Source: Acidobacteriota bacterium
GTDB lineage: Bacteria; Acidobacteriota; Thermoanaerobaculia; Multivoradales; SZUA-115
DNA length: 64,000 bases
Direction of reading: 5' to 3'
Assembly (NCBI GenBank): GCA_024277255.1
Contig: JAJRVQ010000124.1
Location: 1-64,000, forward strand
Both the position numbers and the translations under genes were made by a program. Shown piece by piece: positions 46,218-55,084 of this stretch (its first letter is position 1; each line of letters starts with the position of its first letter). The notes under the pieces are model-generated. The model was not told where the DNA came from and did not search any database. It saw only the letters and a program-made list of their open reading frames with translations.

Positions 46218-46565
46218 ATGAAGATGGAGGGAACCAGTATTTCCCAGAAAGAGATCTCCAAGATCCGTGCGAATCTAGAAGTTTCGCCCGACCTCGAAGA
46301 GGCGGCCGATCTATTGAACCTCGCCGGAAATGCAACGCGATTGAAGCTTCTCTACTTGCTAGAGAACCTCAGAGAGCTTTGCGTCTGCGATCTCGCCGAA
46401 ATGCTCGGCGTTTCGGTTTCCGCGGTGTCGCAGCACCTCTCCAAGCTTCGTGCCTACGGTCTGGTCGCGCCTCGCCGCGATGCCCAGACGATCTACTACC
46501 GGTTGACGGACCACGTCTTCAACGACAAGTTGCGGCAGAATTTCTTCCGCCAGTTCGACATCTGA
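46218..46565 (+). CDS. ArsR/SmtB-family metal- or metalloid-sensing repressor
   Basis: 115-residue winged-helix dimer. The helix-turn-helix is CDLAEMLGVSVSAVSQHLSKL, preceded by ELCVCDLA, in which Cys55 and Cys57 form the alpha-3 metal site of ArsR/CadC-type sensors. The wing reads LVAPRRDAQTIYYRLTD. AGGAGG lies 7 bases before the ATG at 46218; an upstream in-frame ATG at 46110 would add a long basic tail. The inducer is unknown (As, Sb, Cd, Pb or Zn). The transcript is closed by a terminator, so the next transporter genes may be expressed separately. Confidence 0.88.
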   Translation: MKMEGTSISQKEISKIRANLEVSPDLEEAADLLNLAGNATRLKLLYLLENLRELCVCDLAEMLGVSVSAVSQHLSKLRAYGLVAPRRDAQTIYYRLTDHVFNDKLRQNFFRQFDI

Positions 46566-46593
46566 ACTGTAGATCAAAGCAAAAAGACGATTT

Positions 46594-46647
46594 CTCCCCA
46601 GTTGAGTCCGGCGACCTTGTCGGGCTCTGCTGGGGTTTCTTTGTTTT
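46594..46647 (+). terminator. Intrinsic terminator after arsR
   Basis: CCCCAG (46596-46601) pairs with CTGGGG (46630-46635), and inside it GAGTCCG pairs with CGGGCTC (one G-T wobble). The stem is followed at once by a T-rich tract TTTCTTTGTTTT (46636-46647). It begins about 30 bases after the arsR stop. Confidence 0.9.
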
Positions 46648-46832
46648 GGGGATTCCTCTGCGGGATCGGTAGAGGTCCCGGTTCCCCTGCTTGGGCGCAC
46701 TTGAGGCGTAGTGTCCGATCTTGGGACGCCGGTTTCCCGCAAGCGAACAAGTTCACCGATCATTCCGGCAAATGAGCCGGTAGACGGGCCGCAAGTTCTG
46801 GCATGGTGAATGCATCTCCAGGAGTCAACACT

Positions 46833-48089
46833 ATGGACAAACCCAGAGATCCGTCGCACAAGAAGAAGAAACGAACCCGCAAGATCGTCGGCTGGGGACT
46901 CGGTGCCGTCGTCCTGTTGACGATGACCGTCTGGCTGTCGCAGTTGGGGCCGGCTGTCTATGCCGTGGACCGCGATGTGGTGGTCACCGGAACGGTAGGG
47001 CGTGGCGATATGCTGCGTCAGGTGCGGGGCCCGGGAACGCTGGTCGCTATCGAGCAACGATGGATCGCTGCCGAAACCAATGGCAAGGTCGATCGCATCG
47101 TCGAATTGGCCGGCAAAGAGGTGACCGCCGATACGGTGGTTCTCGAACTGACCAACCCGGAGCTGGAGCAGCAGGCTCAGGATGCCTTGCTGGCGCTGCG
47201 CAAGGCCAAGGCCGAGTATCTCGATCTTCGGGTCCAGCTCGAGAGCAAGCTCCTGGGACAACAGGCCGATGCCGCCAAGGTCAACGCCGACTACGAAGAG
47301 GCCAAGCTGGTGGCGACCGCCGATGAACAGCTGCACAAGGACGGCCTGGCGCCGGAGATCAACGTGCGCAAGTCGCGACTGAGGGCGGACCAGTTGGCTT
47401 CGCGCAACGAAATCGAAAAGCTGCGGCTGCAAAAATTGAAGGAATCGATCGACGCGCAGCTCGATTCTCGACGGCTTGCCCTGGAGCAGCTGCAGGCGAT
47501 CTACAATTTGCGTCGCTCACAGCAAGAAGGGTTGATCGTGCGGGCGGGTCTTGACGGCGTGCTCCAAGAAGTCCCCGTCAAGGTGGGGCAGCGGGTCACT
47601 CCCGGCACCAATCTGGCCCTGGTTGCTGATCCCACCCTGTTGAAAGCCGAGCTACAGATCCAGCAGGTGCAGGCGAAAGACCTGACAGTCGGACAGCGAG
47701 CGGAAATCGATACACGAAACGGTCTGATCGAGGGCCGGGTTCAGCGAATCGATCCGGCGGTTCGCTCCGGAACGGTGACCGTCGATGTCGCCCTGGTGGG
47801 CGATCTGCCCAAAGGTGCACGACCGGATCTCAGCGTTCAGGGCACGGTCGAGATCGAGCGGCTAGAAGACGTTCTTCACCTCCGGCGACCTACCTCGACG
47901 CAAGCCGAGAGTTTGACCCAGCTGTTCAAAGTGCTGCCCGATGGTGAGGCGGTGCGCGTTGTGGTGGAGTTGGGGCGCGGTTCGGTCGACACCATGGAGG
48001 TGGTGTCCGGCCTTGAGGAAGGAGATGTGGTGATCGTCTCTGATTCGTCGGCCTGGGACGGCCACGACCGCATTCGGTTGAAGGGTTAA
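46833..48089 (+). CDS. HlyD/MacA-like periplasmic adaptor (membrane fusion protein)
   Basis: 418-residue adaptor of a tripartite or ABC exporter. A basic N terminus and one membrane anchor (IVGWGLGAVVLLTMTVWLS) are followed by a lipoyl half (GPGTLVAIEQRWIAAETNGK), a long coiled-coil hairpin (about 110-240), the second lipoyl half (VRAGLDGVLQEVPVKVGQRV) and beta-barrel domains. The start at ATG 46833 has AGGAG 9 bases upstream; ATG 46803 is an alternative. It is 12 bases ahead of an ABC ATPase gene, which fits a MacAB-like exporter. Confidence 0.87.
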   Translation: MDKPRDPSHKKKKRTRKIVGWGLGAVVLLTMTVWLSQLGPAVYAVDRDVVVTGTVGRGDMLRQVRGPGTLVAIEQRWIAAETNGKVDRIVELAGKEVTADTVVLELTNPELEQQAQDALLALRKAKAEYLDLRVQLESKLLGQQADAAKVNADYEEAKLVATADEQLHKDGLAPEINVRKSRLRADQLASRNEIEKLRLQKLKESIDAQLDSRRLALEQLQAIYNLRRSQQEGLIVRAGLDGVLQEVPVKVGQRVTPGTNLALVADPTLLKAELQIQQVQAKDLTVGQRAEIDTRNGLIEGRVQRIDPAVRSGTVTVDVALVGDLPKGARPDLSVQGTVEIERLEDVLHLRRPTSTQAESLTQLFKVLPDGEAVRVVVELGRGSVDTMEVVSGLEEGDVVIVSDSSAWDGHDRIRLKG

Positions 48090-48101
48090 AGGAGACTCAG
48101 T

Positions 48102-48860
48102 ATGGCTACGGAGACAGCGCGTAGTGGCAGCTCGGAACCGTTGATTCAGCTTGAAGGTGTGAGCAAGGTTTTCCTCACCGACGAGGTCGAAACGCATGCG
48201 CTCGCCAACATCCACCTGCAAATCCAGAGTGGTGAGTACGTGGCGATCGCCGGCCCTTCGGGCGGTGGCAAGACGACACTGCTGTCGATTCTGGGTCTGC
48301 TCGATACACCGACGGACGGCAAGTATCGGCTCAACGGCAGGTCGGTGGAAAATCTCACCTTTGCGGAGCGGGCCAAGGTGCGAAACCGCGAGATCGGATT
48401 CATTTTCCAGGCCTTCAACCTGATCGGGGATCTCACCGTCGCCGAGAACGTTGAACTCCCTTTGACCTACCGAGGCACTCCGGCGGCGGAACGCAAGCAG
48501 AGGGTGCAAGCGGCGCTGGAACGTGTCGGGATGGCCCATCGCATGAAGCACTTTCCTGCGCAGCTCTCGGGCGGTCAGCAGCAGCGGGTGGCGGTGGCGC
48601 GGGCCGTCGGCGGGGACCCCAAGATCTTGCTCGCCGATGAGCCGACCGGAAACCTCGACTCGAAGAACGGCGAGGCGGTGATGAACCTGCTGGCCGAGCT
48701 ACACGAGGCCGGCTCCACCATCTGCATGGTGACGCACGACCCGCGGTACGCGCGCCACGCGCAACGCGCGATCCACCTCTTCGACGGTCAGATCGTGGAA
48801 GAGCAAGAAGCGGCGCAGCGTGTTCAGCGCGAACTCCAAGAGAGCGGGTACGTCGTCTAA
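48102..48860 (+). CDS. ABC transporter ATPase, MacB/LolD type
   Basis: 252-residue ATPase of the MacB/LolD/FtsE clade. Walker A GPSGGGKTT (51-59), Q-loop FIFQAFNLIGDL, signature LSGGQQQRVAVARA and Walker B ILLADEPTGNLDS with the switch His in MVTHDPRYA are all present. It lacks membrane segments. No permease follows; the next gene is on the opposite strand, ending 12 bases away. A conserved permease may be encoded elsewhere. Confidence 0.92.
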   Translation: MATETARSGSSEPLIQLEGVSKVFLTDEVETHALANIHLQIQSGEYVAIAGPSGGGKTTLLSILGLLDTPTDGKYRLNGRSVENLTFAERAKVRNREIGFIFQAFNLIGDLTVAENVELPLTYRGTPAAERKQRVQAALERVGMAHRMKHFPAQLSGGQQQRVAVARAVGGDPKILLADEPTGNLDSKNGEAVMNLLAELHEAGSTICMVTHDPRYARHAQRAIHLFDGQIVEEQEAAQRVQRELQESGYVV

Positions 48861-48872
48861 TACTTGGGTCGT

Positions 48873-50456
48873 CTAGCGCGCCCCCTGATTCCACCAAGCG
48901 GTGACCCGACCGACTCGATCGAACGGGGGTGAAATGTGCATGCCGCCACCCAAGATGTCAGGTTTCCCATCGCCGTCGAGATCGCCGATGTCGATGGTGA
49001 CCAGGTGAGTCGGATTGGTCGACAGGGTGTGAGGAGCGAAGTTCTGCGCGCCGTCATTTTCCAGCCAGATCAAGCTCTGACGCCCCGGTTGATCCCATCG
49101 GTTGTATTGGCTGGAGGCCACCACGTCGAGGTCGCCATCGCCGTCGAGGTCTCTGGCTACGGCGCGATAGGCACCGTAGAGGCGGGCGATATCGTGATAA
49201 ACCAACTCGAAGTTACCTCGGTTCTCCAGCCATTGAATGCCGTGGTACGGCTTGGGCGAGGTCTCGATGTCGAGCGCATCGCCGTTGGTGTAGAGGATGT
49301 CGAGGTCGCCGTCTTCGTCGAGATCGACCAGCTCGATGCCGGAGGAACCGTAGAGCGGGTTACCGGCTTGCCAGAGAACGCGCGGTTCGAATCGACCGTC
49401 CCCGAGGTTGTAGAAGGCCACCACCTCTTCGTGAGCCTGCGTGACCAGGGCGATGAAGTCCATTCTTCCGTCGCCGTCGAGGTCGACGGTCGGCACATGG
49501 ACGGCGCCGTTCTTCGGGTAGACGATGTGCTGCTCGAAGCTGCCATCCTCGCGCTGCTCCAGCCAGGCGACATGGCCGGTGACCCAGCCGCCGAAGACAC
49601 CGACGGCGAAATCGATGTCCCCGTCGCCGTCGAAGTCGGCGGGTTCGAGGTCGGCCACGCGCGGGACGCCGGAGAGAATCTGTTGCTGTGCGAAGCGGGG
49701 CTCGCCGTTGCGCGAGAAACCCTGATTGATCAGCAGGATGGCGCCTCCAACCTTCTCATCGTTCGGCATCTCGGTCCCGAGGACCGCCACCGCGATGTCG
49801 AGATCGCCATCGCCGTCCACGTCGACCACCGTGGTCTTGGCCGGCGCGATGACCGACAGCAGCCCTATTTCCCGCCAGCTGTCGCCCTGGCGTTGCACCC
49901 AACTGACGCGATTGGCCCGCACGTCGCAGATCAGCACATCGGCCGTGCCGTCGGCGTCGAGATCGGTGATGTTGACGTTGGCGATGAAGGGCGGGTTGGG
50001 TTGGCGCCGGTCGGGCGGATCGGCGAAACCGCGCAGATCGAAGGCGAGCGGCGAAGGTGTGCTCTCGATGGTCAGTTCCGGCAACGCCGCCGGGCTGTGC
50101 TCCACGTAGTAGCGGGTGACCATCGCAACTTGCTCGGCGGTGAGCGGCGTGGCCAGCTCGTACTGGGCGATCACCCGGTTCATGTAGTCGATGACGTATG
50201 GCCATCGCCCGCGCGGCAGCACGTCGGGTGGCGGTGCGGCGTGGCAATGGGCGCAAATCTGCCGCACCGAGCGCCAGGCCGCCTCCTCGCTCGCCGCTTC
50301 GGCTGCGTCGGCGGTGTTCGTGCTCGGCGGTGGGGAGGGGTCGCTGGCCACCGGCGACGAATCGCCGCAGCCGCTGAGGGAGGCAGAAAGAGTGAGGGCC
50401 ACGATCAGGCTGGCGCCGTGGCGCGCCAGACCCGCGAGTCGCTGGGAGTGGTGCAT
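48873..50456 (-). CDS. FG-GAP/VCBS-repeat lipoprotein with a cytochrome c motif
   Basis: 527-residue exported protein. The signal peptide has a lipobox (LSGC, Cys30), so it is a lipoprotein. A single c-type haem site CAHCH (68-72) lies after a linker. From about residue 150 there are seven or more FG-GAP/VCBS repeats with calcium-type loops such as DVDGDGDLDIA, DFDGDGDIDFA and DLDGDGDLDVV, forming a beta-propeller. Such proteins bind ligands or partners at the outer membrane. ATG 50456 has TACCAT 6 bases before it and no Shine-Dalgarno. It is divergent from the NtrC-like gene with 47 bases between the ATGs. Confidence 0.83.
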   Translation of the reverse strand: MHHSQRLAGLARHGASLIVALTLSASLSGCGDSSPVASDPSPPPSTNTADAAEAASEEAAWRSVRQICAHCHAAPPPDVLPRGRWPYVIDYMNRVIAQYELATPLTAEQVAMVTRYYVEHSPAALPELTIESTPSPLAFDLRGFADPPDRRQPNPPFIANVNITDLDADGTADVLICDVRANRVSWVQRQGDSWREIGLLSVIAPAKTTVVDVDGDGDLDIAVAVLGTEMPNDEKVGGAILLINQGFSRNGEPRFAQQQILSGVPRVADLEPADFDGDGDIDFAVGVFGGWVTGHVAWLEQREDGSFEQHIVYPKNGAVHVPTVDLDGDGRMDFIALVTQAHEEVVAFYNLGDGRFEPRVLWQAGNPLYGSSGIELVDLDEDGDLDILYTNGDALDIETSPKPYHGIQWLENRGNFELVYHDIARLYGAYRAVARDLDGDGDLDVVASSQYNRWDQPGRQSLIWLENDGAQNFAPHTLSTNPTHLVTIDIGDLDGDGKPDILGGGMHISPPFDRVGRVTAWWNQGAR

Positions 50457-50503
50457 GCGGTGATGGTAAACCGCCAGTGGCCGGGGCGCTAGACTGGGTG
50501 GGT
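50457..50503. promoter_or_regulatory. Divergent leaderless promoter pair
   Basis: In 47 bases both genes have TANNNT boxes close to the ATG: TACCAT on the reverse strand (50468 to 50463), 6 bases from ATG 50456, and TAGACT on the forward strand (50490-50495), 8 bases from ATG 50504. Neither has a Shine-Dalgarno. The two promoters are so close that they probably compete or are controlled jointly. Confidence 0.45.
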
Positions 50504-51886
50504 ATGGCTACAGCACCGGCAAACATCCTGATCGCCGACGACCAGCGCGACGTGCTGGAAGCGCTGCGCATTTTGCTCAAGGCGGAGGGCTTCCAGAGCC
50601 AGCAGGTGACCTCGCCCGAGGAGCTTCTGGAAGCGGTCAAAGCGGCGGACTTCGACGTCGTGCTCATCGACCTCAACTACACCCGAGACACCACCTCGGG
50701 GAGCGAAGGGCTCGACCTGCTCGAACGGTTGACCGAACTCGACAGCCAGTTGCCGGTGGTGGTGATGACGGCCTGGGCGAGTGTTGAGGTGGCCGTCGAG
50801 GCGATGCGGCGCGGCGCACGCGACTTCATCGAGAAGCCGTGGGACAACGCCCGTCTGATCTCGATCCTGCGCACCCAGATCGCCCTGCGCCGCGCTCTGC
50901 GGCGCGGTGAGCGGTTGGCGGAAGAGAACCGGCTGCTGCGCGGTGAGGGCGACCAGCCGGTCTTCATCGCCCAGGCTGCCTCGATGCAGCCGGTGGTCGA
51001 GTTGATCGAACGCATCGGCCCGTCGAACGCCAACGTGCTGATCACGGGAGAAAACGGCTCGGGCAAAGGAGTGGTGGCGCAGAGGCTCCACCTGGCCTCG
51101 GGGCGCGCTGACCGGCCGATGGTGACGGTCAATGCCGGCGGGCTGGTGGCCAGCGTTTTTGAGAGCGAACTCTTCGGCCACGTCTCCGGTGCTTTCACCG
51201 ACGCCCGCGAGGATCGCGTCGGCCGATTTGAACTCGCCGATGGCGGCACTCTCTTCCTCGACGAGATCGCTAACGTCCCCCTGGATCAGCAGGCCAAACT
51301 GTTGCGAGTGGTGGAGACCGGCGAACTCGAGCGGGTCGGCTCCTCGAAGACTCGGCGAGTCGACGTTCGCTTGCTCAGTGCCACCAACGCCGATCTCCTC
51401 GCCGAAGTCGAGGCGGGGCGGTTTCGTCGCGACCTCTACTTCCGGCTCAATACCGTGGAGGTACGAATTCCCCCGTTGGCCGAACGGCAGGAGGACATCC
51501 TTCCCCTGGCCGAGTACTTCCTGGAACACCACTTTGCCACCTACGGCCGGCCGGTGTGCGGCTTCTCGCCAGCGGCGCGGCAGGCCCTGCTACACCATCG
51601 CTGGCCGGGCAACGTGCGCCAGCTCTCGCACGCGATCGAACGTGCCGTGCTGATGGCTGGCGGCGATCAGATCGAGGCCGCGGATTTGGGTCTGGAAGCT
51701 GGCGGAGGGGAAGCCGGGCAAGCCACCACTGCCTCGATGCTCGATGAGTTGTCGCTTGAAGAGGTGGAGCGTCTGCTGATCCGCAAGGCGCTCGCCCGCT
51801 GCGGTGGCAAGGTCAGTGACGCCGCCCGCCAACTCGGGCTGAGTCGCAGTGCCCTCTACCGGCGGTTGGACAAGTATGGGCTGTAA
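50504..51886 (+). CDS. NtrC-family sigma-54-dependent response regulator
   Basis: 460 residues: receiver domain with phospho-Asp56 (LIDLNYTRDTTSGSEG, a longer loop than usual), AAA+ domain with Walker A GENGSGKG near 180 and Walker B FLDEIAN, and a C-terminal Fis-type helix-turn-helix (VSDAARQLGLSRSALYRRL). The sigma-54-contact loop reads GAFTDA instead of GAFTGA. Its upstream in-frame codons lack a signal and I chose ATG 50504. The downstream gene encodes a histidine kinase, its likely partner. Targets are unknown. Confidence 0.88.
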   Translation: MATAPANILIADDQRDVLEALRILLKAEGFQSQQVTSPEELLEAVKAADFDVVLIDLNYTRDTTSGSEGLDLLERLTELDSQLPVVVMTAWASVEVAVEAMRRGARDFIEKPWDNARLISILRTQIALRRALRRGERLAEENRLLRGEGDQPVFIAQAASMQPVVELIERIGPSNANVLITGENGSGKGVVAQRLHLASGRADRPMVTVNAGGLVASVFESELFGHVSGAFTDAREDRVGRFELADGGTLFLDEIANVPLDQQAKLLRVVETGELERVGSSKTRRVDVRLLSATNADLLAEVEAGRFRRDLYFRLNTVEVRIPPLAERQEDILPLAEYFLEHHFATYGRPVCGFSPAARQALLHHRWPGNVRQLSHAIERAVLMAGGDQIEAADLGLEAGGGEAGQATTASMLDELSLEEVERLLIRKALARCGGKVSDAARQLGLSRSALYRRLDKYGL

Positions 51887-51931
51887 ACACAGTCAAGAGT
51901 AGACTCTATGCGGGAGTAGGATTGAACAGCC

Positions 51932-53257
51932 GTGCTGAAACGCCCACTTCGATTTGAGAACCGCATCCTGCTCCTGGCCCTGCTGGCAGGAGCCCCTGGG
52001 ACGGTGGTGGCGGGCGTTGTGCTGTGGACCGGTCCCTACTCCGCCACCTTGCGCTGGACCCTCCTGATCTTCATTGTCGCTCTTGGGCTAGCCTTCGCCG
52101 CGGCGGTGCGGCGGCGAGTGATCTTGCCTCTGCAGCGGGTGGCGAACCTGCTACAGGCGACGCGAGAAGGCGACTTCTCTCTGCGTGCTCAGGGTGCCGG
52201 CGGTGACGATGCGCTCGGGGAGGTGATGAGCGAGATCAACATTCTCGGCGAGACCCTTCAGGAGCAACGGCGCGAAGCGCTCGAAGCGGAGGCTCTGTTG
52301 CGCAAGGTGATTGCCGAGATCGAGGTGGCGATCTTCACCTTCGACTCGAACGATCGGCTACGGCTGGTCAACGAAGCGGGGCGGCGACTTCTGGCCCAGC
52401 CGGAATCAAGGCTATTGGGCCGCTCCGCCGCCAAGCTGGGTTTCGACGACCTGCTGAGCGGCCCTTCCGCGCGCACCGTCGAACGGCTCTTTCCGGGAGG
52501 TGAGGGCCGTTGGGAAGTTCGTCGGGGAACCTTTCGTGAAGGCGGGATGCCGCATCAGTTGGTGGTCATCGCCGACCTGTCGCGGGCGCTTCGCGAGGAG
52601 GAACGCCAGGCGTGGAAGCGGCTGATTCGGGTTCTCGGCCACGAACTCAACAACTCGCTGGCGCCGATTCGCTCGATGTCGGCGACCTTGGGCGATCTGC
52701 TGCGGCGCCGGTCTCGTCCCCACGACTGGGAGGACGACATGGCGACCGGCCTGTCGATCATCGCCCAGCGTTCGGCTTCGCTCTCGCGCTTCATGGACGC
52801 CTACTCGCGGTTGGCCAGATTGCCTCCTCCGCGGTTGGCGGCGGTGAGTATCGGCGAGCTGGTCCAGCGGGTCAGCGCCTTCGAGAGCCGGCGGCCGATC
52901 CGCTTGACGATGGGGCCGACACTGGTCGTTGCCGCCGACGCCGACCAACTCGAACAGCTACTGATCAACTTGCTGCGCAACGCGGTCGACGCCGTCGAGG
53001 GCAACGACGGCGAGGTCAGCCTGTCGTGGCAGGTGGCCAGCGGCGGGTGGCTCGAGCTGCGGGTCGAAGACGAAGGGGCCGGCTTGCCGGAGACCGCCAA
53101 CCTCTTCGTCCCCTTCTTCACCACCAAGCCGGGAGGAAGCGGTATCGGTCTAGTCCTCAGCCGCCAGATCGCCGAAGCCCACGGCGGCAGCCTGGTCCTC
53201 GAAAACCGCCCCGACCGCCCCGGCTGCCGGGCTCGGTTGCGGCTGCCGCTGGCTTAG
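51932..53257 (+). CDS. NtrY-like sensor histidine kinase
   Basis: 441-residue membrane histidine kinase. Two membrane segments (about residues 12-30 and 34-55) frame a very short periplasmic loop. A HAMP-like helical linker, a PAS domain (about 135-215), a dimerisation/phosphoacceptor helix with GHELNNSLAPIRSM (His near 237) and an ATPase domain with LINLLRNAVDAV, DEGAGL and GGSGIGLVLSRQIAEAHGG follow. The acceptor-helix sequence resembles NtrY/NtrB kinases. GTG start at 51932; no Shine-Dalgarno is seen. It follows the NtrC-like regulator by 45 bases. Confidence 0.88.
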   Translation: MLKRPLRFENRILLLALLAGAPGTVVAGVVLWTGPYSATLRWTLLIFIVALGLAFAAAVRRRVILPLQRVANLLQATREGDFSLRAQGAGGDDALGEVMSEINILGETLQEQRREALEAEALLRKVIAEIEVAIFTFDSNDRLRLVNEAGRRLLAQPESRLLGRSAAKLGFDDLLSGPSARTVERLFPGGEGRWEVRRGTFREGGMPHQLVVIADLSRALREEERQAWKRLIRVLGHELNNSLAPIRSMSATLGDLLRRRSRPHDWEDDMATGLSIIAQRSASLSRFMDAYSRLARLPPPRLAAVSIGELVQRVSAFESRRPIRLTMGPTLVVAADADQLEQLLINLLRNAVDAVEGNDGEVSLSWQVASGGWLELRVEDEGAGLPETANLFVPFFTTKPGGSGIGLVLSRQIAEAHGGSLVLENRPDRPGCRARLRLPLA

Positions 53258-53276
53258 CAGCCCGTGTTGACTGGTA

Positions 53277-53303
53277 GGCTACAGTGGCTTCGCCGGTAGC
53301 CAC
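53277..53303 (+). promoter_or_regulatory. Overlapping inverted repeats before the restriction-modification genes
   Basis: GGCTAC (53277-53282) pairs with GTAGCC (53296-53301), and an overlapping pair GTGGCT (53284-53289) with AGCCAC (53298-53303) competes with it. They end 11 bases before the methylase ATG. They could be a terminator for the kinase gene or a control site for the methylase; no controller gene is present. Confidence 0.3.
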
Positions 53304-53314
53304 CTCTCTGTTAC

Positions 53315-55084
53315 ATGCGGAATACGTCGATGAATCTCGTTCTACCGCTGAAATTTCCAAGGCCAAGAGCCGTAGTTGCTGCGGTGGATGCCCTCGCTGC
53401 CTCTGGCGGACTGGAGGAGAGGGGGGCTGTTTTTACGAAGGCCGGGATCGTTGACGCCATCCTCGACTTGTGTGGCTACACGCCGGATGCTGAACTCGCA
53501 GGGAAGCGTCTGCTAGAGCCGTCGTTTGGCGATGGAGAGTTCCTCTTGGCGGCCATCAACCGTCTTGCAGAGTCGTTCAGGCGAAGCGGTGCTCCCATGG
53601 CTGACGCGGCTCACCTGCTCGCCAATGCCATTCGCGGAGTAGAAGTCCACCGAGAGACGTTCCGGGCGACTTCTCGCAAGGCTGTGGCTACGCTGGTCGA
53701 CTGTGGGTTCGACACAGAAGTAGCCGAAGACCTTGTAAGCCAGTGGCTCGTTTGCGACGATTTCCTCCTTGCCGAGATAGAAGGGAGTTTCGACTTCGTA
53801 ATAGGCAATCCTCCCTACGTTCGGCAAGAGCGAATCCCCCCTTCACTAGTGATGGAGTACAAACGGAGGTATGCCACCTTCTACGACCGGGCTGACCTCT
53901 ACGTGCTCTTCTATGAAAAGGGACTGGATCTCTTGCGAGCGAGCGCGATGCTTGGCTTCATCTGTGCCAACCGCTGGATCAAGAACAAGTACGGTGGCCC
54001 CCTCAGGCGGAAGGTCAGCGAAGGTTTCCATTTGAAATTCTTCATCGATCTCGAACGGGCTGATGCTTTCCATTCGGAAGTGATGGCCTATCCAGCTATC
54101 ACCGTGATTCAGCGGTCTCCAGCAAGGCGGACCTACTTAGCGCTGGAAAGGCGGGAGTCGGCAGCTGGCTTGGATGGGATCGTTGCCAAGCTGATGGCGG
54201 CAGAAAGAGGTGTGCTCCTTAGTGGGGGCGGAGGCGAGATCGCCGAGGTGACCGATGTAGCCTGTGGGCAAGCTCCATGGATTCTCGACGCACCAGATAT
54301 CCTGACCGTTTTGCGAGACTTGGAGAAGAGGTTTAAGACTCTAGAAGGAGTGTCAACAAGAGTTGGTATCGGAGTGGCCACCGGGGCCGACCGTGTCTTC
54401 ATCGGCAACTACAATGACCTTCCAGTGGAGGAATCCCGCAAACTCCCGTTGGCGATGGCCGCCGATTGTGTCAACGGTGTTGTTACTTGGGGTGGGCGAG
54501 GTGTAGTCAATCCGTACCTGGAGTCAGGGCAACTGGCACCGTTGGACGGTTTCCCCTTGTTCGCTAGCTACATGGAAGAGAATGCAGAGGCCCTTCGGAA
54601 GCGGCACACAGCCAAGAAGCAGCCGAGCGCCTGGTACAAGACCATCGATCGTATCTACCCGCAACTAACTGGCCGCCCAAAGCTGCTAATCCCTGACATC
54701 AAGGGAGAGGCCACTGTTGCCTACGACGAAGGGTCCTGCTACCCACATCACAACCTGTACGTTGTCACTTCCGATGTCTGGAACCTCCGTGCGTTGCAGG
54801 CGATCCTACGATCTTCAGTCGCTCTGATGTTCGTTGCCGCGTATTGCGTGAGGATGTCCGGTGGTTTCCTCCGTTTTCAGGCTCAGTATCTCCGGCGGAT
54901 TCGCTGTCCCCAGTGGTCTGATCTCACCGACACCGACAAGCACACGCTCGTCGAGGTGGCTACGGAGCCTGACCAGGAAGCAGTGGACTCTGTGGTACTA
55001 CCTTTGTTCGGCTTGGCCGGAGCCGAAGCCAAAGCGGTCTGTGCTTATGCGAGAGGCGCGCGTGTCATGAGAAATGGCGAATGA
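53315..55084 (+). CDS. N6-adenine DNA methyltransferase, PaeR7I/XhoI-type
   Basis: Modification enzyme of a type II system. 589 residues. SAM-binding motif I is LLEPSFGDGEFLL, the catalytic motif IV is GNPPYVRQE, and IGFICANRW-like MLGFICANRWIKNKYGG follows. The C-terminal half is the target-recognition region. It pairs with the next gene, a PaeR7I/XhoI-family nuclease, so the target is probably CTCGAG (methylated at A). Codon use and lower GC suggest recent transfer. No Shine-Dalgarno is seen; ATG 53330 is an alternative start. It ends in a 4-base ATGA overlap with the nuclease gene. Confidence 0.85.
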   Translation: MRNTSMNLVLPLKFPRPRAVVAAVDALAASGGLEERGAVFTKAGIVDAILDLCGYTPDAELAGKRLLEPSFGDGEFLLAAINRLAESFRRSGAPMADAAHLLANAIRGVEVHRETFRATSRKAVATLVDCGFDTEVAEDLVSQWLVCDDFLLAEIEGSFDFVIGNPPYVRQERIPPSLVMEYKRRYATFYDRADLYVLFYEKGLDLLRASAMLGFICANRWIKNKYGGPLRRKVSEGFHLKFFIDLERADAFHSEVMAYPAITVIQRSPARRTYLALERRESAAGLDGIVAKLMAAERGVLLSGGGGEIAEVTDVACGQAPWILDAPDILTVLRDLEKRFKTLEGVSTRVGIGVATGADRVFIGNYNDLPVEESRKLPLAMAADCVNGVVTWGGRGVVNPYLESGQLAPLDGFPLFASYMEENAEALRKRHTAKKQPSAWYKTIDRIYPQLTGRPKLLIPDIKGEATVAYDEGSCYPHHNLYVVTSDVWNLRALQAILRSSVALMFVAAYCVRMSGGFLRFQAQYLRRIRCPQWSDLTDTDKHTLVEVATEPDQEAVDSVVLPLFGLAGAEAKAVCAYARGARVMRNGE

